Assembly (NCBI GenBank): GCA_016715425.1
Contig: JADKAC010000002.1
Location: forward strand, 124,001-188,000
Direction: 5' to 3'
Source: Bacteroidota bacterium
GTDB taxonomy: Bacteria; Bacteroidota; Bacteroidia; Chitinophagales; BACL12
DNA length: 64,000 bases
Shown here: positions 1-9,841 of the stretch, piece by piece
Numbering within the stretch: position 1 is the stretch's first letter
Layout: every line of letters starts with the position of its first letter
Notes under the pieces: model-generated
What the model saw: the letters and a program-made list of their open reading frames with translations, nothing else
What the model was told of the DNA's origin: nothing
The model's database searches: none
Position numbers and translations under genes: made by a program

Positions 1-179
1 GTTCCGATTGGTAGTGTTTGTGTAGCCTTATATAATAATAGCATACTGATTACTAGGCATATAATAAATCCTGTAAACCAATAAGTATTTGCAACACCTT
101 CCGCAGTTTTCATTTTACCCAAACAAAATGCAAATCCAGTTTCAAAAAATCCGGCGATGATGAGAATAATCCAATTCAT
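1..179 (-). CDS. SMR-family multidrug efflux protein (partial)
   Basis: Small multidrug resistance (EmrE/SugE type) inner-membrane transporter, cut by the left window edge; about 59 N-terminal residues are present. They form a first membrane helix with the conserved glutamate (AGFFETGF, about residue 13), which in this family binds proton and substrate. A second hydrophobic span follows and then TLPIGT, the usual start of the next family motif. The ATG lies at 177-179. Whether it exports quaternary cations (EmrE-like) or guanidinium (SugE/Gdx-like) cannot be told from this fragment. Confidence 0.8.
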   Translation of the reverse strand, partial: MNWIILIIAGFFETGFAFCLGKMKTAEGVANTYWFTGFIICLVISMLLLYKATQTLPIG

Positions 180-257
180 GTTTTATATAATTTTTCAACA
201 ACTTCATTACAACAAGCTTTTCACACCTTATATCAGAATATATTTTTAAATAGGTTT

Positions 258-677
258 CTATTCCATATCCATAGCCCCACTAAAACCTGAACTTTCTGGT
301 GCTTCCCATAATTCAATTTTATTGCCATCAGGATCCATTATCCATGCAAATTTTCCGTAATCATACACTTCCATTTCACCAGCTAGTTCTACACCTTCTT
401 CTTTTAAAACGATTAATAATTTTTCCAAATCCTTTACACGAAAATTTATCATAAACTCATTCTTACCCGGATTGATGTAAGTGGTTTCTTTATCGAAAAT
501 ACTAAAAACAGTTTCCCCTTTTTTAGTGGGATCATTTGGAGAACTCCATTGAAATAATATTCCATTCACCGGATCATTTTTTAACCCCAAATGTTTAGAA
601 TACCATTCTTGTAATTTCTTGTTATCAGATTTTGCTTTAAAGAAAATACCGCCGATACCTGTTACTCTTTTTTCCAT
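258..677 (-). CDS. VOC (glyoxalase/bleomycin-resistance fold) family protein
   Basis: A 139-residue single-domain vicinal oxygen chelate protein. It has the usual opening (GIGGIFFKAKS), a W-Y-x-x-x-L-G-L helix near residue 25 and the ending DPDGNKIELWE near residue 117, where the last metal-ligand glutamate normally lies. Such proteins bind a divalent metal and act as lyases, isomerases or drug-binding proteins; the substrate is unknown here. The start codon overlaps the stop of the TonB receptor gene (TAATG), so the two are probably co-transcribed and translationally coupled, although no functional link is evident. Confidence 0.8.
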   Translation of the reverse strand: MEKRVTGIGGIFFKAKSDNKKLQEWYSKHLGLKNDPVNGILFQWSSPNDPTKKGETVFSIFDKETTYINPGKNEFMINFRVKDLEKLLIVLKEEGVELAGEMEVYDYGKFAWIMDPDGNKIELWEAPESSGFSGAMDME

Positions 678-2989
678 TAGAAAGTATATTTAAATAATAA
701 CGTATAATTCGCAGGTTGATCTGTTTTTGCAGGCCGCAATGCATATTCTCGATTAAAAATATTCTTAACCATAGCTTGCACACGAATATGCGTATTGATA
801 TCATAACCCACTCGTGCATCAAAAATCCAATCGCCATTTACATGCTCGTAACGGAAATCCTGCAAGCCCGGAGGAATACCAAAATCAGCAAATACATAAT
901 CAATATTTTCCATGAATGAATAGTAATTTATTGTTACACCAATAGCTACTTTTTTAATGGTGTATTCTAAATCTGTACGGAACATATAACGAAAGCGATA
1001 ATTTAAAACAGTACTTACAAAAGCAGAATCTTTATGATTAAAACCATACACAAAATTATTAAAGAAATTCCCCCATTGATACAGCGATGAGTCTGCATTT
1101 AAATTTGCAGGATACACATAATTATATCCGCATATAACAGAAAGATTATTGCCGAAAATTTTTCCATCACCCACAAGTGTTAATTCAAAGCCAGCCATTC
1201 TTGAACGACCGATGTTTAAAGATTTAAACCCAATTAGTGGTGGACCTAAATCATCATACAATCCAAATGTAAATTCGGTCATTTCATAATAGTCGGTTAC
1301 ATAAAAAGCGGCATCGGCATATCCACTCCAATTGTTTAGAAATAACGATTTTTTTATACCCACTTCACCGTTCCAACCATACTCAGGAAGAATATCAGGA
1401 TTGGAAAATATTAATAGAATTCCTAAATTGGTTTGCGCATATTTTTCTACCAAACTCGGGGCACGATATCCTTGACCAAAAGAAGCTCTTAAAAAAGTGG
1501 ATGGTCCTGCACGATAATTAATTCCCGCTTTAATAATTGGTGCAGATAATGCTTCGGTAGTATCCAATAAATACCATTCTTCCCGAAAGCCAAAATTAAA
1601 GGTGAGGCGGTCGAATATTTTCTTTTCTATCTGCGCATAAAACCCACCGGAGAATCCATCGTGATCACCAAGACCATCATCTCTCACATGAAACCGATAG
1701 CCCGAAAATCCCGCAGTAACAAAGAAATCATTTTGAAATTCCCGGTGATATTGATAGTCGAGATTTACTAAATAGGAATCGCCGCCGGTGCTATCGGTAT
1801 AGGTTACGTTATTATTATAATACCGCATCTTAAACTTATGCTCGTTACCATTATTATCATTAAAATTCAACCATGGATCTATCGTTGTCCAAATAAATTT
1901 CCAGTTTAATAAAGTAGTTGTTGTTGGTTGATCATATCCGCCGCCAAATGGCCGATAAATTCCTGTGTCGCCATTCATAAATAAAAAGAAAATACCTTCA
2001 TTGTCATACATCACATTTCCATTAATCCCAAACGTTAATCGCTCGGGATTTTTTGTACGAAATCTTGTCTTCCAATTAAATCTTGCACGATCACTAAATT
2101 CACCTTCTAATGCAGATCCATTTTTACTCACATGGCCACCTAAAACCAAATCAATTTTTTCAAATTTCTGCCTATGGGCGAAGTTTATGCCTGTTTGCAA
2201 AATCGGTTCATCCCACCATTGTTTATATGCCTCTTTTGGTGGCGATGTAATTCCTTGATAAGCAGAAATAGCTGTATAAGGTTTGGAGCCCGGCCATGCA
2301 GTGCGCACGGCAATTACCCCGTTCATAGCACTGCTTCCATACAGTACAGATGATGCACCTTTTATCACTTCAATTTGCTCCACATTTTCCATTGGTACAA
2401 AATTCCATTTTGCATCACCACGATCTGCTGCTAATAATATTTGATCATCCACCACCAACATTACACGACTTCCTGCGCCATAAGTAAACCCTGTTCCGCC
2501 ACGAATATTTACCTGATTATCCAACATAAAAATTCCGGGAGCTTTTGTAATTGCATCAATCAATGAAACTGCATTTGTATTTTCTATCAGAGTACTTTTT
2601 AAAACTTCCATACTCACAGTTTCTTCCGTAAGTGGTTTTTCATATAAGCTACCGCTGACTACCACTATGTCGAGTTCTCGTGCATCCGGTTTTAAATAAA
2701 TTTTTTTATCGATTACATCACCCGAGAAAATTTCTATTATTTCTTCTTTGGTTTGATAACCGACAAAAGAAAATGTGATAGTGTATTTGCCTGTATCCAA
2801 TGTAATTGAATAGTTACCATTTTCATCGCTGGAAACTCCATGATTATCTTGTGTGGAAATATTTACACCTACCAAAGTTTCGTTGGTAGCATTATCGTAA
2901 AGTATACCTTGCAAGGTACCTGTTTGTGCAATGCAATTGTTATAAAACAGTAAGATGGAGAACATTAAAAAGAGTGTAGCCTTTATCAT
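677..2989 (-). CDS. TonB-dependent outer-membrane receptor with CarboxypepD_reg-like domain
   Basis: A 770-residue outer-membrane receptor. It has a signal peptide (residues 1-21, ending CIAQ) and a carboxypeptidase-regulatory-like beta-sandwich at about 23-108 (GTLQGILYDNATNETLVGVNI). The plug domain spans about 115-230 and includes the typical IEVIKGASSVLYGSSAMNGV stretch. A long aromatic-rich barrel follows and ends in a terminal Phe (LLFKYTF). Family knowledge: such proteins import siderophores, cobalamin or other compounds using TonB-ExbBD energy. No SusD gene is adjacent, so a polysaccharide utilisation locus is unlikely. The ligand is unknown. Confidence 0.92.
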   Translation of the reverse strand: MIKATLFLMFSILLFYNNCIAQTGTLQGILYDNATNETLVGVNISTQDNHGVSSDENGNYSITLDTGKYTITFSFVGYQTKEEIIEIFSGDVIDKKIYLKPDARELDIVVVSGSLYEKPLTEETVSMEVLKSTLIENTNAVSLIDAITKAPGIFMLDNQVNIRGGTGFTYGAGSRVMLVVDDQILLAADRGDAKWNFVPMENVEQIEVIKGASSVLYGSSAMNGVIAVRTAWPGSKPYTAISAYQGITSPPKEAYKQWWDEPILQTGINFAHRQKFEKIDLVLGGHVSKNGSALEGEFSDRARFNWKTRFRTKNPERLTFGINGNVMYDNEGIFFLFMNGDTGIYRPFGGGYDQPTTTTLLNWKFIWTTIDPWLNFNDNNGNEHKFKMRYYNNNVTYTDSTGGDSYLVNLDYQYHREFQNDFFVTAGFSGYRFHVRDDGLGDHDGFSGGFYAQIEKKIFDRLTFNFGFREEWYLLDTTEALSAPIIKAGINYRAGPSTFLRASFGQGYRAPSLVEKYAQTNLGILLIFSNPDILPEYGWNGEVGIKKSLFLNNWSGYADAAFYVTDYYEMTEFTFGLYDDLGPPLIGFKSLNIGRSRMAGFELTLVGDGKIFGNNLSVICGYNYVYPANLNADSSLYQWGNFFNNFVYGFNHKDSAFVSTVLNYRFRYMFRTDLEYTIKKVAIGVTINYYSFMENIDYVFADFGIPPGLQDFRYEHVNGDWIFDARVGYDINTHIRVQAMVKNIFNREYALRPAKTDQPANYTLLFKYTF

Positions 2990-3069
2990 AAGCAGGTAGT
3001 CTTAAAATAAAATTAATTTTGTACGGTCATTTTACAAAATATAATATTACACATAATCCAAATACAAAA

Positions 3070-4170
3070 ATGAAGAATCTATTTATTGCTGCTTTGATAA
3101 TATTAAGTGCTTGCAATTCTAACAACGAAAGTAAGCAAACCGGATTTACAATTGAAGGTATGGTAAGTGGTGTGAATGAGGGCACTGCTTATTTATTAAA
3201 AGAGGAAGACAGAGAATTGGTGAAGGTGGATTCATCAGAAATAAAAAATGGTGCATTCAATTTCAGCGATACTATTAATCAACCTGAAATGTATTTTGTG
3301 CGGATAAATAATAATGATACATATGCAAGAATTTTTATGGAGAATTCTAAAATGCAGATAACATTAAATATTGATAGTATGGAAGATGCTAAAGTAATCG
3401 GATCAAAAATTCACGATAGTTATGCAGCAATTAATTCAAAAATAAAAGCAAATGATGAACGCATGGATTATATTTTTCAGGAGATAAAAGGTGAAGGTAA
3501 ATTTATGAGTGAAGAACGCAATGATAGTTTAAATGCACAGTTAGAAATGATATATGAAGAAGGAGTTGAAATTGTGAAAGAATATATTAATGCAAATCCT
3601 TCTTCTCCTGTTGCAGCATATTTAGTAAATCGACAATTAATTTATGATTGTTCGTTTGAAGAACTTTCAAAATGGGCCGATGGATTTCAAGCTGCAATTC
3701 CCGAAAATAAATACACTCAACTATTGGTTGAACGCAGAGACATACTTGCAAAAAGTGCAGTTGGAGAAATAGCTCCTGATTTCACAATGATGGATCCGGA
3801 TGGCAAACCTGTTTCATTAAAAGATTTTCGTGGCAAGTTTGTTCTTGTAGATTTTTGGGCAAGTTGGTGTGGACCATGTCGCAAAGAAAATCCGAATATT
3901 GTACGCATTTATAATACCTATAAGAATAAAAATTTTACTGTGTTCGGCGTATCCTTCGATACAAATAAAGACGCATGGTTAACTGCAGTGCGTGATGATA
4001 AACTTACATGGACACAAGTGAGCGATTTGCAAGGATGGAATAATGCAGCCGGTGCATTATATGGTATTAATTCAATTCCACATAGTGTGTTGTTGGATAC
4101 CTCAGGGAAAATTATTGCGCATAATCTGAAAGGCGATGAGTTAGAAAAGATGTTAGCGAAGATGCTGTAG
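3070..4170 (+). CDS. TlpA-like thiol-disulfide oxidoreductase lipoprotein (DUF4369 + thioredoxin fold)
   Basis: I place the start at the ATG at 3070 (366 aa), because it gives a clean lipoprotein signal, MKNLFIAALIILSAC, with lipobox LSAC; the open frame extends 17 codons further upstream. Residues about 25-120 match the DUF4369 beta-rich domain (GMVSGVNEGTAYLL). A helical linker follows, then an AhpC/TSA-thioredoxin domain from about 230 with the redox motif WASWCGPCRKENP. The protein is expected to be anchored in the periplasm and to reduce or exchange disulfides, as the related ResA/TlpA proteins do in cytochrome maturation or envelope stress. It lies divergent from the TonB receptor. Confidence 0.9.
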   Translation: MKNLFIAALIILSACNSNNESKQTGFTIEGMVSGVNEGTAYLLKEEDRELVKVDSSEIKNGAFNFSDTINQPEMYFVRINNNDTYARIFMENSKMQITLNIDSMEDAKVIGSKIHDSYAAINSKIKANDERMDYIFQEIKGEGKFMSEERNDSLNAQLEMIYEEGVEIVKEYINANPSSPVAAYLVNRQLIYDCSFEELSKWADGFQAAIPENKYTQLLVERRDILAKSAVGEIAPDFTMMDPDGKPVSLKDFRGKFVLVDFWASWCGPCRKENPNIVRIYNTYKNKNFTVFGVSFDTNKDAWLTAVRDDKLTWTQVSDLQGWNNAAGALYGINSIPHSVLLDTSGKIIAHNLKGDELEKMLAKML

Positions 4171-4171
4171 G

Positions 4172-4413
4172 TTAATGTGCAAATTAATTAATGTGCGAAT
4201 GATTGATTAGCTGATTAGCCCATTTGAAAATGATTAGCCGATTAGCCAATTAGCCGATGGGCTTATAAATTCGTAATATATTCCTAAATGCATTTATCAA
4301 TTATAAAATTATTTTTTCAAAAGTCTAAAGCGTTTTAATAATCAGCTAATCGGCTAATCAACTAATTGGCTAATCAGCTAATTTGCACATTAGCACATTC
4401 TCACATTTGCACA
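4172..4413. repeat. Inverted arrays of GATTAGC-type short repeats between convergent genes
   Basis: Between the convergent tlpA-like and tolB-like genes, the left arm (4172-4262) is built from repeated GATTAGC/GATTAGCC units followed by CAATTAGCCGAT. The right arm (4339-4413) has the complementary GCTAATC and GGCTAATC units and then GCACATT units. The arms can fold into one large imperfect hairpin, which could serve as a bidirectional terminator or mRNA 3' stabiliser. The central spacer (4263-4338) is plain AT-rich DNA. Confidence 0.7.
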
Positions 4414-5529
4414 TCACTCTTCCCATTCTGCTACAAACAAATTCGTATCTCTTGTTCCGTGATTATTTCTGTTGCTTGAAAAGATAATGCGTTTTCCATC
4501 GGAAGAAAACATTGGGAAGCTATCGAATACAGTATCAAAAGATATTTGTTCCATGCCACTGCCATCGAGATTAATCATAAATAAATTAAAAGGCATGCGC
4601 TGAGTTACATGATTGGAAGAGAAAATAATTTTATTGCCGGAAGGATGAAAGAATGGAGCCCAGTTAGCACCACCTAAACTAGTGATTTGTTTTAAATCAC
4701 TACCATCTACATTGCACACAAATAATTCCATTTCATTTGGCTTTACAAATTCTTGTTTCAACAATTCCTTGTATTGCATTTGTGCAGAATTAGTTTGCGG
4801 ACGTGAAGCACGAAATACAATTTTACTTCCATCAGGCGAGAAGAAAGCACCACCATCATAACCCAAAGTATTTGTAATCTGTTTTACATTGCTGCCATCA
4901 ATATTCATTGTATATAATTCCAAATCGCCACTGCGATCACTTGTAAAAACAATTTTATCTCCTTTCGGTGAAACAGTTGCTTCTGCATCATAAAATTTAT
5001 TATTGGTAAGTTGTTTTACAACATTGCCTTTTAAATCCGCTACAAATATTTCATAGGAATGATATACACCCCATAAATATCCTTTGCTGCGATCAGGATC
5101 TTCAATACAAGAATCCACAGTTAAAAAAGTAGATGCATATAAAATAGTTGTATCACCCGGCATAAAATACGCACAGGTTGTTCTTCCTTTTCCATTGCTC
5201 ACCATCGTGCGATTTATATCTCCATTTTCATTGGGAACAACACCATAATAAATCTGATCACAATCTTCACCCTCCGATTTGTTGCGATGTTGGTAAGAAA
5301 TCATTTTATTATTAAAACTCCAGTAAGCCTCTGCATTATCGCCACCAAAAGATATTTGATATATATTTTTAAAATGCTTTTCGCCGGGCATTATCAGTGT
5401 ATTGGTATTTGCCGGTGCTTCAGTTTTTACAACTTCTGCAACTTCAACTTTCTGATGTTTTGCAATATATTGTGTTAAAGAAAGCATCAATATAATCACT
5501 ATAAGAAATATCAATAATCTGCCTATCAT
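4414..5529 (-). CDS. TolB-like PD40 beta-propeller protein, membrane anchored
   Basis: A 371-residue protein with one N-terminal hydrophobic segment (residues 3-20, IGRLLIFLIVIILMLSL), probably an uncleaved anchor. A propeller of TolB/WD40-like PD40 blades follows. Diagnostic repeats include SPKGDKIVFTSDRSG, SPDGSKIVFRASRP, HPSGNKIIFSSN and SSDGKRIIFSSNRN. These propellers normally bind a protein partner or ligand in the periplasm. There is no Pal, TolA or OmpA-like neighbour, so a role as true TolB is not supported. A TAnnTTTG box 24 bp upstream suggests its own promoter. Confidence 0.85.
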   Translation of the reverse strand: MIGRLLIFLIVIILMLSLTQYIAKHQKVEVAEVVKTEAPANTNTLIMPGEKHFKNIYQISFGGDNAEAYWSFNNKMISYQHRNKSEGEDCDQIYYGVVPNENGDINRTMVSNGKGRTTCAYFMPGDTTILYASTFLTVDSCIEDPDRSKGYLWGVYHSYEIFVADLKGNVVKQLTNNKFYDAEATVSPKGDKIVFTSDRSGDLELYTMNIDGSNVKQITNTLGYDGGAFFSPDGSKIVFRASRPQTNSAQMQYKELLKQEFVKPNEMELFVCNVDGSDLKQITSLGGANWAPFFHPSGNKIIFSSNHVTQRMPFNLFMINLDGSGMEQISFDTVFDSFPMFSSDGKRIIFSSNRNNHGTRDTNLFVAEWEE

Positions 5530-5552
5530 AATCTATTTTATTAATTGAGCCG

Positions 5553-5560
5553 CAAAGGTA
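5553..5560 (-). promoter_or_regulatory. Bacteroidota -7 box (TACCTTTG) for the TolB-like gene
   Basis: On the minus strand TACCTTTG matches the Bacteroidota sigma-ABfr -7 consensus TAnnTTTG, 24 bp before the start codon. I do not see a convincing -33 TTG. Confidence 0.5.
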
Positions 5561-5624
5561 GTAAGTCACTCACCTATAAACAAAGTATTATTATAATTCT
5601 ATTCTCTACAACAGGCGCATTTGC

Positions 5625-5632
5625 TACCTTTG
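5625..5632 (+). promoter_or_regulatory. Bacteroidota -7 box (TACCTTTG) for the TPR gene
   Basis: TACCTTTG ends only 4 bp before the ATG at 5637. Transcription would start at or very near the start codon, so a leaderless mRNA is likely. It probably serves the TPR gene and may read into thrS. Confidence 0.5.
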
Positions 5633-5636
5633 CAGT

Positions 5637-6691
5637 ATGTTTAAAAATCAACCGGTTTGGGTATATGGTGTTGCCGGTCTCATATTAGTATTGGGAATTA
5701 CCGCTTTGCTGATGCAGGATTCTGTGTTTTTTAAAACCAAAAATTCCTCAACGGATTCGCTGGTGATGATTGAAAAACTCACACCGGAAATTGAAACATT
5801 AACGGAACAAATAAAAAAAGACCCTAACAATGCAGGTTTAGTTTTTAATCGTGCAAATGCCTATTTTAATTATGGTAATTTGAAATTTGCATTACAGGAT
5901 TATGAAAAAGCGTATCACATGGATAGTCTGAATGCACCCTTTGCACTTGGTTTATCTGATTGTTTATTTGAGATGAGTAATCCCGAGGGTTCCATTTTAA
6001 TATTAGAACGGTTTATTGCACACAGTCCGGAGAACATTGATGTATTAAATGCATTGGCATTAGAATATTTTCTGTTGCCCAAACCAAGATATAATTTGGC
6101 AATTGACACCTACAATAAAGTATTGAAATTGGATATTCAAAATGCTGATGCTTATTTCTATAAAGGTTTAATTTTTAAAGAAACCGGTGATACAGCAAAA
6201 GCAATTTCTAGTTTTCAAACATGTACCGAAGTGGATCCCGATTATTATGATGCTTATATGCAATTGGGAATGTTATATTCCGCTAAAAAAGATCCGATAG
6301 CAATTAAATATTATAACAATGCAATTTCTGTAAATGATACAAGCAAAGAAGCTGAATATGGTATTGCAAAATATTTTCAAGATGCCGGTGATTTAGAAAA
6401 TGCTATCTCTTACTATCGCAATATAATTGTTGATGACCCGCAGGATGCCGATGCATTATATAATCTCGCCACAATATATTTCGGTATAGATTCTATAGAA
6501 AAAGCTTATCGCTATTTTGACCTTACAATAAAACAATCTCCCGCAAGAGCAATTGCATATTACGGCAAAGGATTATGTGCGGAACAATTGAAAAAATGGA
6601 TGAAGCTATTTCCAATTATAAACAGGCCGTAAATTTAGACCCTGAATTAACAGAAGCTACTGAGCGACTGAAAGCATTAAATGCAGATTAA
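5637..6691 (+). CDS. TPR repeat protein, membrane anchored (C-terminal frameshift)
   Basis: N-terminal membrane anchor (residues about 7-25, VWVYGVAGLILVLGITALL) followed by roughly seven tetratricopeptide repeats (e.g. NANAYFNYGNLKFALQDYEK; ALYNLATIYFGIDSIEKAY). TPRs are protein-protein interaction scaffolds and the partner is unknown. The open frame closes at 6632 with an aberrant tail. Reading through an A6 run near 6590-6596 as A7 restores a last repeat (DEAISNYKQAVNLDPELTEA) and a stop at 6691, 3 bp before thrS, giving 351 aa. I treat this as a one-base homopolymer error or recent frameshift. Confidence 0.8.
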
Positions 6692-6694
6692 ACA

Positions 6695-8626
6695 ATGATT
6701 AATATAACATTTCCCGACGGCGCAGTAAAACAATATGAAGCTGGTGTTACTGCTTTAGATATCGCTAAATCCATTAGCGAAGGTTTAGCACGCAAAGTAT
6801 TGAGTGCAGATATTAATGGTGAAATATGGGATGCTACTCGTCCTTTGCAAAATGATGCAACAGTAAAGTTTTTGACATGGGATGATGCAAAAGGTAAATC
6901 ATCGTTTTGGCATTCATCAGCACATCTTCTTGCTGAGGCTTTAGAAGCATTATACCCCGGAGTGAAATTCGGTATAGGTCCACCAATTGATAATGGATTT
7001 TATTATGATGTAGATCTTGGGGACAAACAATTAACCCCGGAAGATTTACCATTGATAGAAAAGAAAATGCAGGAACTTGCAAAACAAGGTAATTCGTATG
7101 TACGCAAAGCAGTGAGCAAAAAAGAAGCACTGGAATATTTCACTGAAAAAGACGATCAATATAAACTTGAATTAATAAGTGAATTGGAAGATGGCAAAAT
7201 CACTTTTTTATTCGCAAGGGAATTTTGTTGATCTATGTCGTGGGCCTCATATTCCAAATACGAGTTTTATTAAAGCAGTGAAACTCACAAATATCGCAGG
7301 TGCATATTGGAGAGGAAGTGAAAAAAATAAAATGCTTACTCGCTTGTATGGTATCACTTTCCCAAAACAATCGGAATTGGATGCCTATATCACAATGCTG
7401 GAAGAAGCGAAGAAACGTGATCATAGAAAAATTGGAAAGGAGTTAGAGATTTTTACTTTCGATGATGATGTGGGGCCAGGTATGCCATTGTGGTTACCTA
7501 ACGGCGGAGTGATGATTGAACAGTTGGAAAGATTAGCAAAGCGCACAGAATTTAAAGCTGGATACTCACGAGTAAAGTCTCCGCATATTGCTAAAGAAAG
7601 TATGTATTTAAAAAGTGGACATCTTCCTTATTATGCGGAAAGCATGTTTCCCCCATGGATATTGACGGACAGAAATATTATTTAAAAGCAATGAATTGTC
7701 CTCATCATCATAAAATCTTTGATGCATTGCCTCGCAGCTATAGAGACTTACCATTGCGATTAGCAGAATATGGAACCTGCTATCGTTACGAGCAGAGTGG
7801 CGAATTATTTGGTTTGATGCGTGTGCGTAGTTTGCAGATGAATGATGCACATATCTATTGTGCCGAAGAACAGTTTGAACAAGAGTTCAAAGCTGTAAAT
7901 GATATGTATTTAAAATATTTCGACATTTTTGGTATTGATAAATATGTAATGCGTTTCAGCACTCACGACCCTGCAAAACTCGGTCAGAAATATGTGGACG
8001 AATCTGCATTGTGGTTGAAAACAGAGGATATGGTACGTCAGGTTTTAATCCGTTCCGGAATACCTTATATAGAAGTGTCAGATGAAGCTGCTTTCTATGG
8101 ACCAAAAATAGATGTGCAGATTTGGAGCGCTATTGGCCGTGAATTTACACTTGCAACAAATCAGGTGGATTTTGCACAACCCTTACGTTTCAATTTAAAA
8201 TTCATGAATTCCAACAATGAAGAAGAAACGCCAATCATTATTCATCGGGCACCATTGGGAACTCATGAGCGCTTTATCGGATTCTTAATAGAACATTACG
8301 CAGGAAACTTTCCTGTTTGGCTTGCTCCGGCTCAGGTTGCAGTGTTGCCAATCAGTGATAAATACAATGTCTATTGCCAAAAAATATTAGATGTATTTAA
8401 AAATCACGAAATTCGCACCCTATTTGACCAGAGAGGCGAGAAGATTGGAAGAAAAATCAGAGATGCTGAAGTAAAGAAAGTACCTTACATGCTGATTATC
8501 GGTGAAAATGAAATGAATTCCGAAACAGTATCCATTAGAAAACATGGTGAAGGAGATAAAGGAAGTATGACAATAGATGAATTTGTGCAGATGATTAATA
8601 AAGAAGTAGAAACAATTTTTTCATAA
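6695..8626 (+). CDS. thrS: Threonyl-tRNA synthetase, interrupted by two compensating frameshifts
   Basis: Class II synthetase that charges tRNA-Thr. The three frames together give the full-length family layout (about 643 aa): TGS domain (1-60), editing domain with HSSAH, the class II core with GPGMPLWLPNGG, zinc-site MNCPHHHKIF and RYEQSGELFGLMRVR, and a C-terminal anticodon-binding domain. Frame 1 ends at 7231, just after a T6 run at 7204-7209 where T5 is expected. Frame 2 ends at 7685, after a C5 run near 7650 where C6 is expected; the net change is zero. An essential gene with such slips points to sequencing error. It heads the thrS-infC-rpmI-rplT operon. Confidence 0.93.
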
Positions 8627-8638
8627 AACAATAAACAC

Positions 8639-9193
8639 TTGCAAAGAAGAGAACCAAGGTTTTTCAGACCCAAAACTGAACAGTACCCTAATAAAATCAA
8701 CCAGGAAATCCGTCACCAACAAGTAAGGGTGGTAGGCGAAAACATCGAACCAGGAGTTTACTCCATTCAAGAAGCACTCAAGTTAGCTCAAGATGCAGAA
8801 CTGGACTTAGTTGAAATTTCACCTAATGCTGATCCCCCTGTATGTCGTATTGTGGAATATCAAAAATTCCTTTACGAGAAAAAGAAAAAAGACAAAGAAA
8901 TAAAAGCAAAGGCAAAGAAGCAGGAATTAAAAGAAATTCGCTTCGGACCCAATACCGATGAGCATGACTTTGAATTTAAGGCCAAGCATGCTGAGAAGTT
9001 TTTGCTGGAAGGATCCAAAGTAAAAGCCTGGGTACAATTCAGAGGGAGAGCAATTGTGTTTGCAGAAAGAGGTCAATTATTGTTATTGAGATTTGCGCAA
9101 AGACTTGAAGAATCTGGTGTGCCGGAAGCGATGCCGAAATTAGAAGGAAAGCGCATGCACATTACATTTAACCCCAAGACAAAGAAAAAATAA
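8639..9193 (+). CDS. infC: Translation initiation factor IF-3
   Basis: A 184-residue IF-3 that binds the 30S subunit and proofreads the initiator tRNA. The N-terminal domain carries RVVGENIEPGVYSIQEALKLA, a basic helix linker follows (EKKKKDKEIKAKAKKQELKE), and the C-terminal domain begins at EIRFGPNTDEHDF. The start codon is TTG at 8639. The thrS stop lies in the same frame four codons upstream, so no earlier ATG is possible. Non-AUG starts in infC are known to allow autoregulation by IF-3. It sits 12 bp after thrS. Confidence 0.95.
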   Translation: MQRREPRFFRPKTEQYPNKINQEIRHQQVRVVGENIEPGVYSIQEALKLAQDAELDLVEISPNADPPVCRIVEYQKFLYEKKKKDKEIKAKAKKQELKEIRFGPNTDEHDFEFKAKHAEKFLLEGSKVKAWVQFRGRAIVFAERGQLLLLRFAQRLEESGVPEAMPKLEGKRMHITFNPKTKKK

Positions 9194-9224
9194 ATCATCA
9201 CCGCTTTTCTCAGGAGATTTTCTA

Positions 9225-9232
9225 TATCTTTG
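9225..9232 (+). promoter_or_regulatory. Bacteroidota -7 box (TATCTTTG) before rpmI
   Basis: TATCTTTG matches TAnnTTTG and lies 34 bp before the rpmI ATG in the 73-bp infC-rpmI gap. It suggests an internal promoter that gives extra rpmI-rplT transcript. Confidence 0.45.
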
Positions 9233-9266
9233 CATCCCATTTTAAGAGAAAATAAAAGTATCTGTT

Positions 9267-9464
9267 ATGCCGAAGATGAAACCAAACCGTAGTGCAAAGA
9301 AGCGTTTTAAGCTTACAGGCACTGGTAAAATAAAGAGAGGGGGAGCTTATATGAGCCATATTCTCACGAAAAAAAGTAAAAAGCGTAAAAACCGTCTTGG
9401 AGGAACTCATTTAGTACACGAGGCGGATGAACCAAGAATTAAAAGAATTTTAGGATTAGCGTAA
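9267..9464 (+). CDS. rpmI: 50S ribosomal protein L35
   Basis: A 65-residue, strongly basic protein with the L35 signature: MPKMKPNRSAKKRFKLTGTG at the start, KSKKRKNRLG in the middle and the closing RIKRILG. It is a structural component of the large ribosomal subunit. Length is normal for the family. It lies between infC and rplT in the conserved order, with an 11-bp gap to rplT. Confidence 0.97.
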   Translation: MPKMKPNRSAKKRFKLTGTGKIKRGGAYMSHILTKKSKKRKNRLGGTHLVHEADEPRIKRILGLA

Positions 9465-9475
9465 ATTAAAATAAA

Positions 9476-9820
9476 ATGCCTAGATCAGTAAACCATGTAG
9501 CTTCAAGAGCGAAGCGCAAAAAAATGATGAAACTTGCCAAAGGATATTGGGGCAGGAGAAAAAATGTGTGGACGGTAGCAAAAAATGCTATTGAAAAAGG
9601 ACTGCAATATGCCTACGTTGGCCGTAAGGACAAGAAAGCAATTTACCGTCAGATATGGATTGCCCGTATCAATGCAGCAGTGCGTCCACATGGATTAAGT
9701 TACAGCACATTCATTCATAAGTTGAAAGAAAATAATATTGACTTGAACAGAAAAGCATTGGCTGATTTAGCAATGAACAGTCCGGCTGCCTTTGATGAGA
9801 TAGTGAATAAAGTGAAATAA
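9476..9820 (+). CDS. rplT: 50S ribosomal protein L20
   Basis: A 114-residue ribosomal protein L20, which binds 23S rRNA early in assembly. Signatures are the basic N-terminus (VASRAKRKKMMKLAKGYWGRR), QIWIARINAAVR and LNRKALADLA. In Escherichia coli and Bacillus, L20 represses its own operon; I see no obvious leader structure here, so regulation is unknown. An intrinsic terminator follows directly. Confidence 0.97.
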   Translation: MPRSVNHVASRAKRKKMMKLAKGYWGRRKNVWTVAKNAIEKGLQYAYVGRKDKKAIYRQIWIARINAAVRPHGLSYSTFIHKLKENNIDLNRKALADLAMNSPAAFDEIVNKVK

Positions 9821-9841
9821 TATTTTTTGCGAAACGCATTT

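Noticed and set aside
4172..4413. CRISPR array
   Set aside because: The repeats are 7-9 bp with no regular unique spacers, lie in opposed orientations, and there are no cas genes nearby.
6834..7130. 98-codon open frame opposite thrS
   Set aside because: It lies wholly antisense to a conserved coding region and has no family features.
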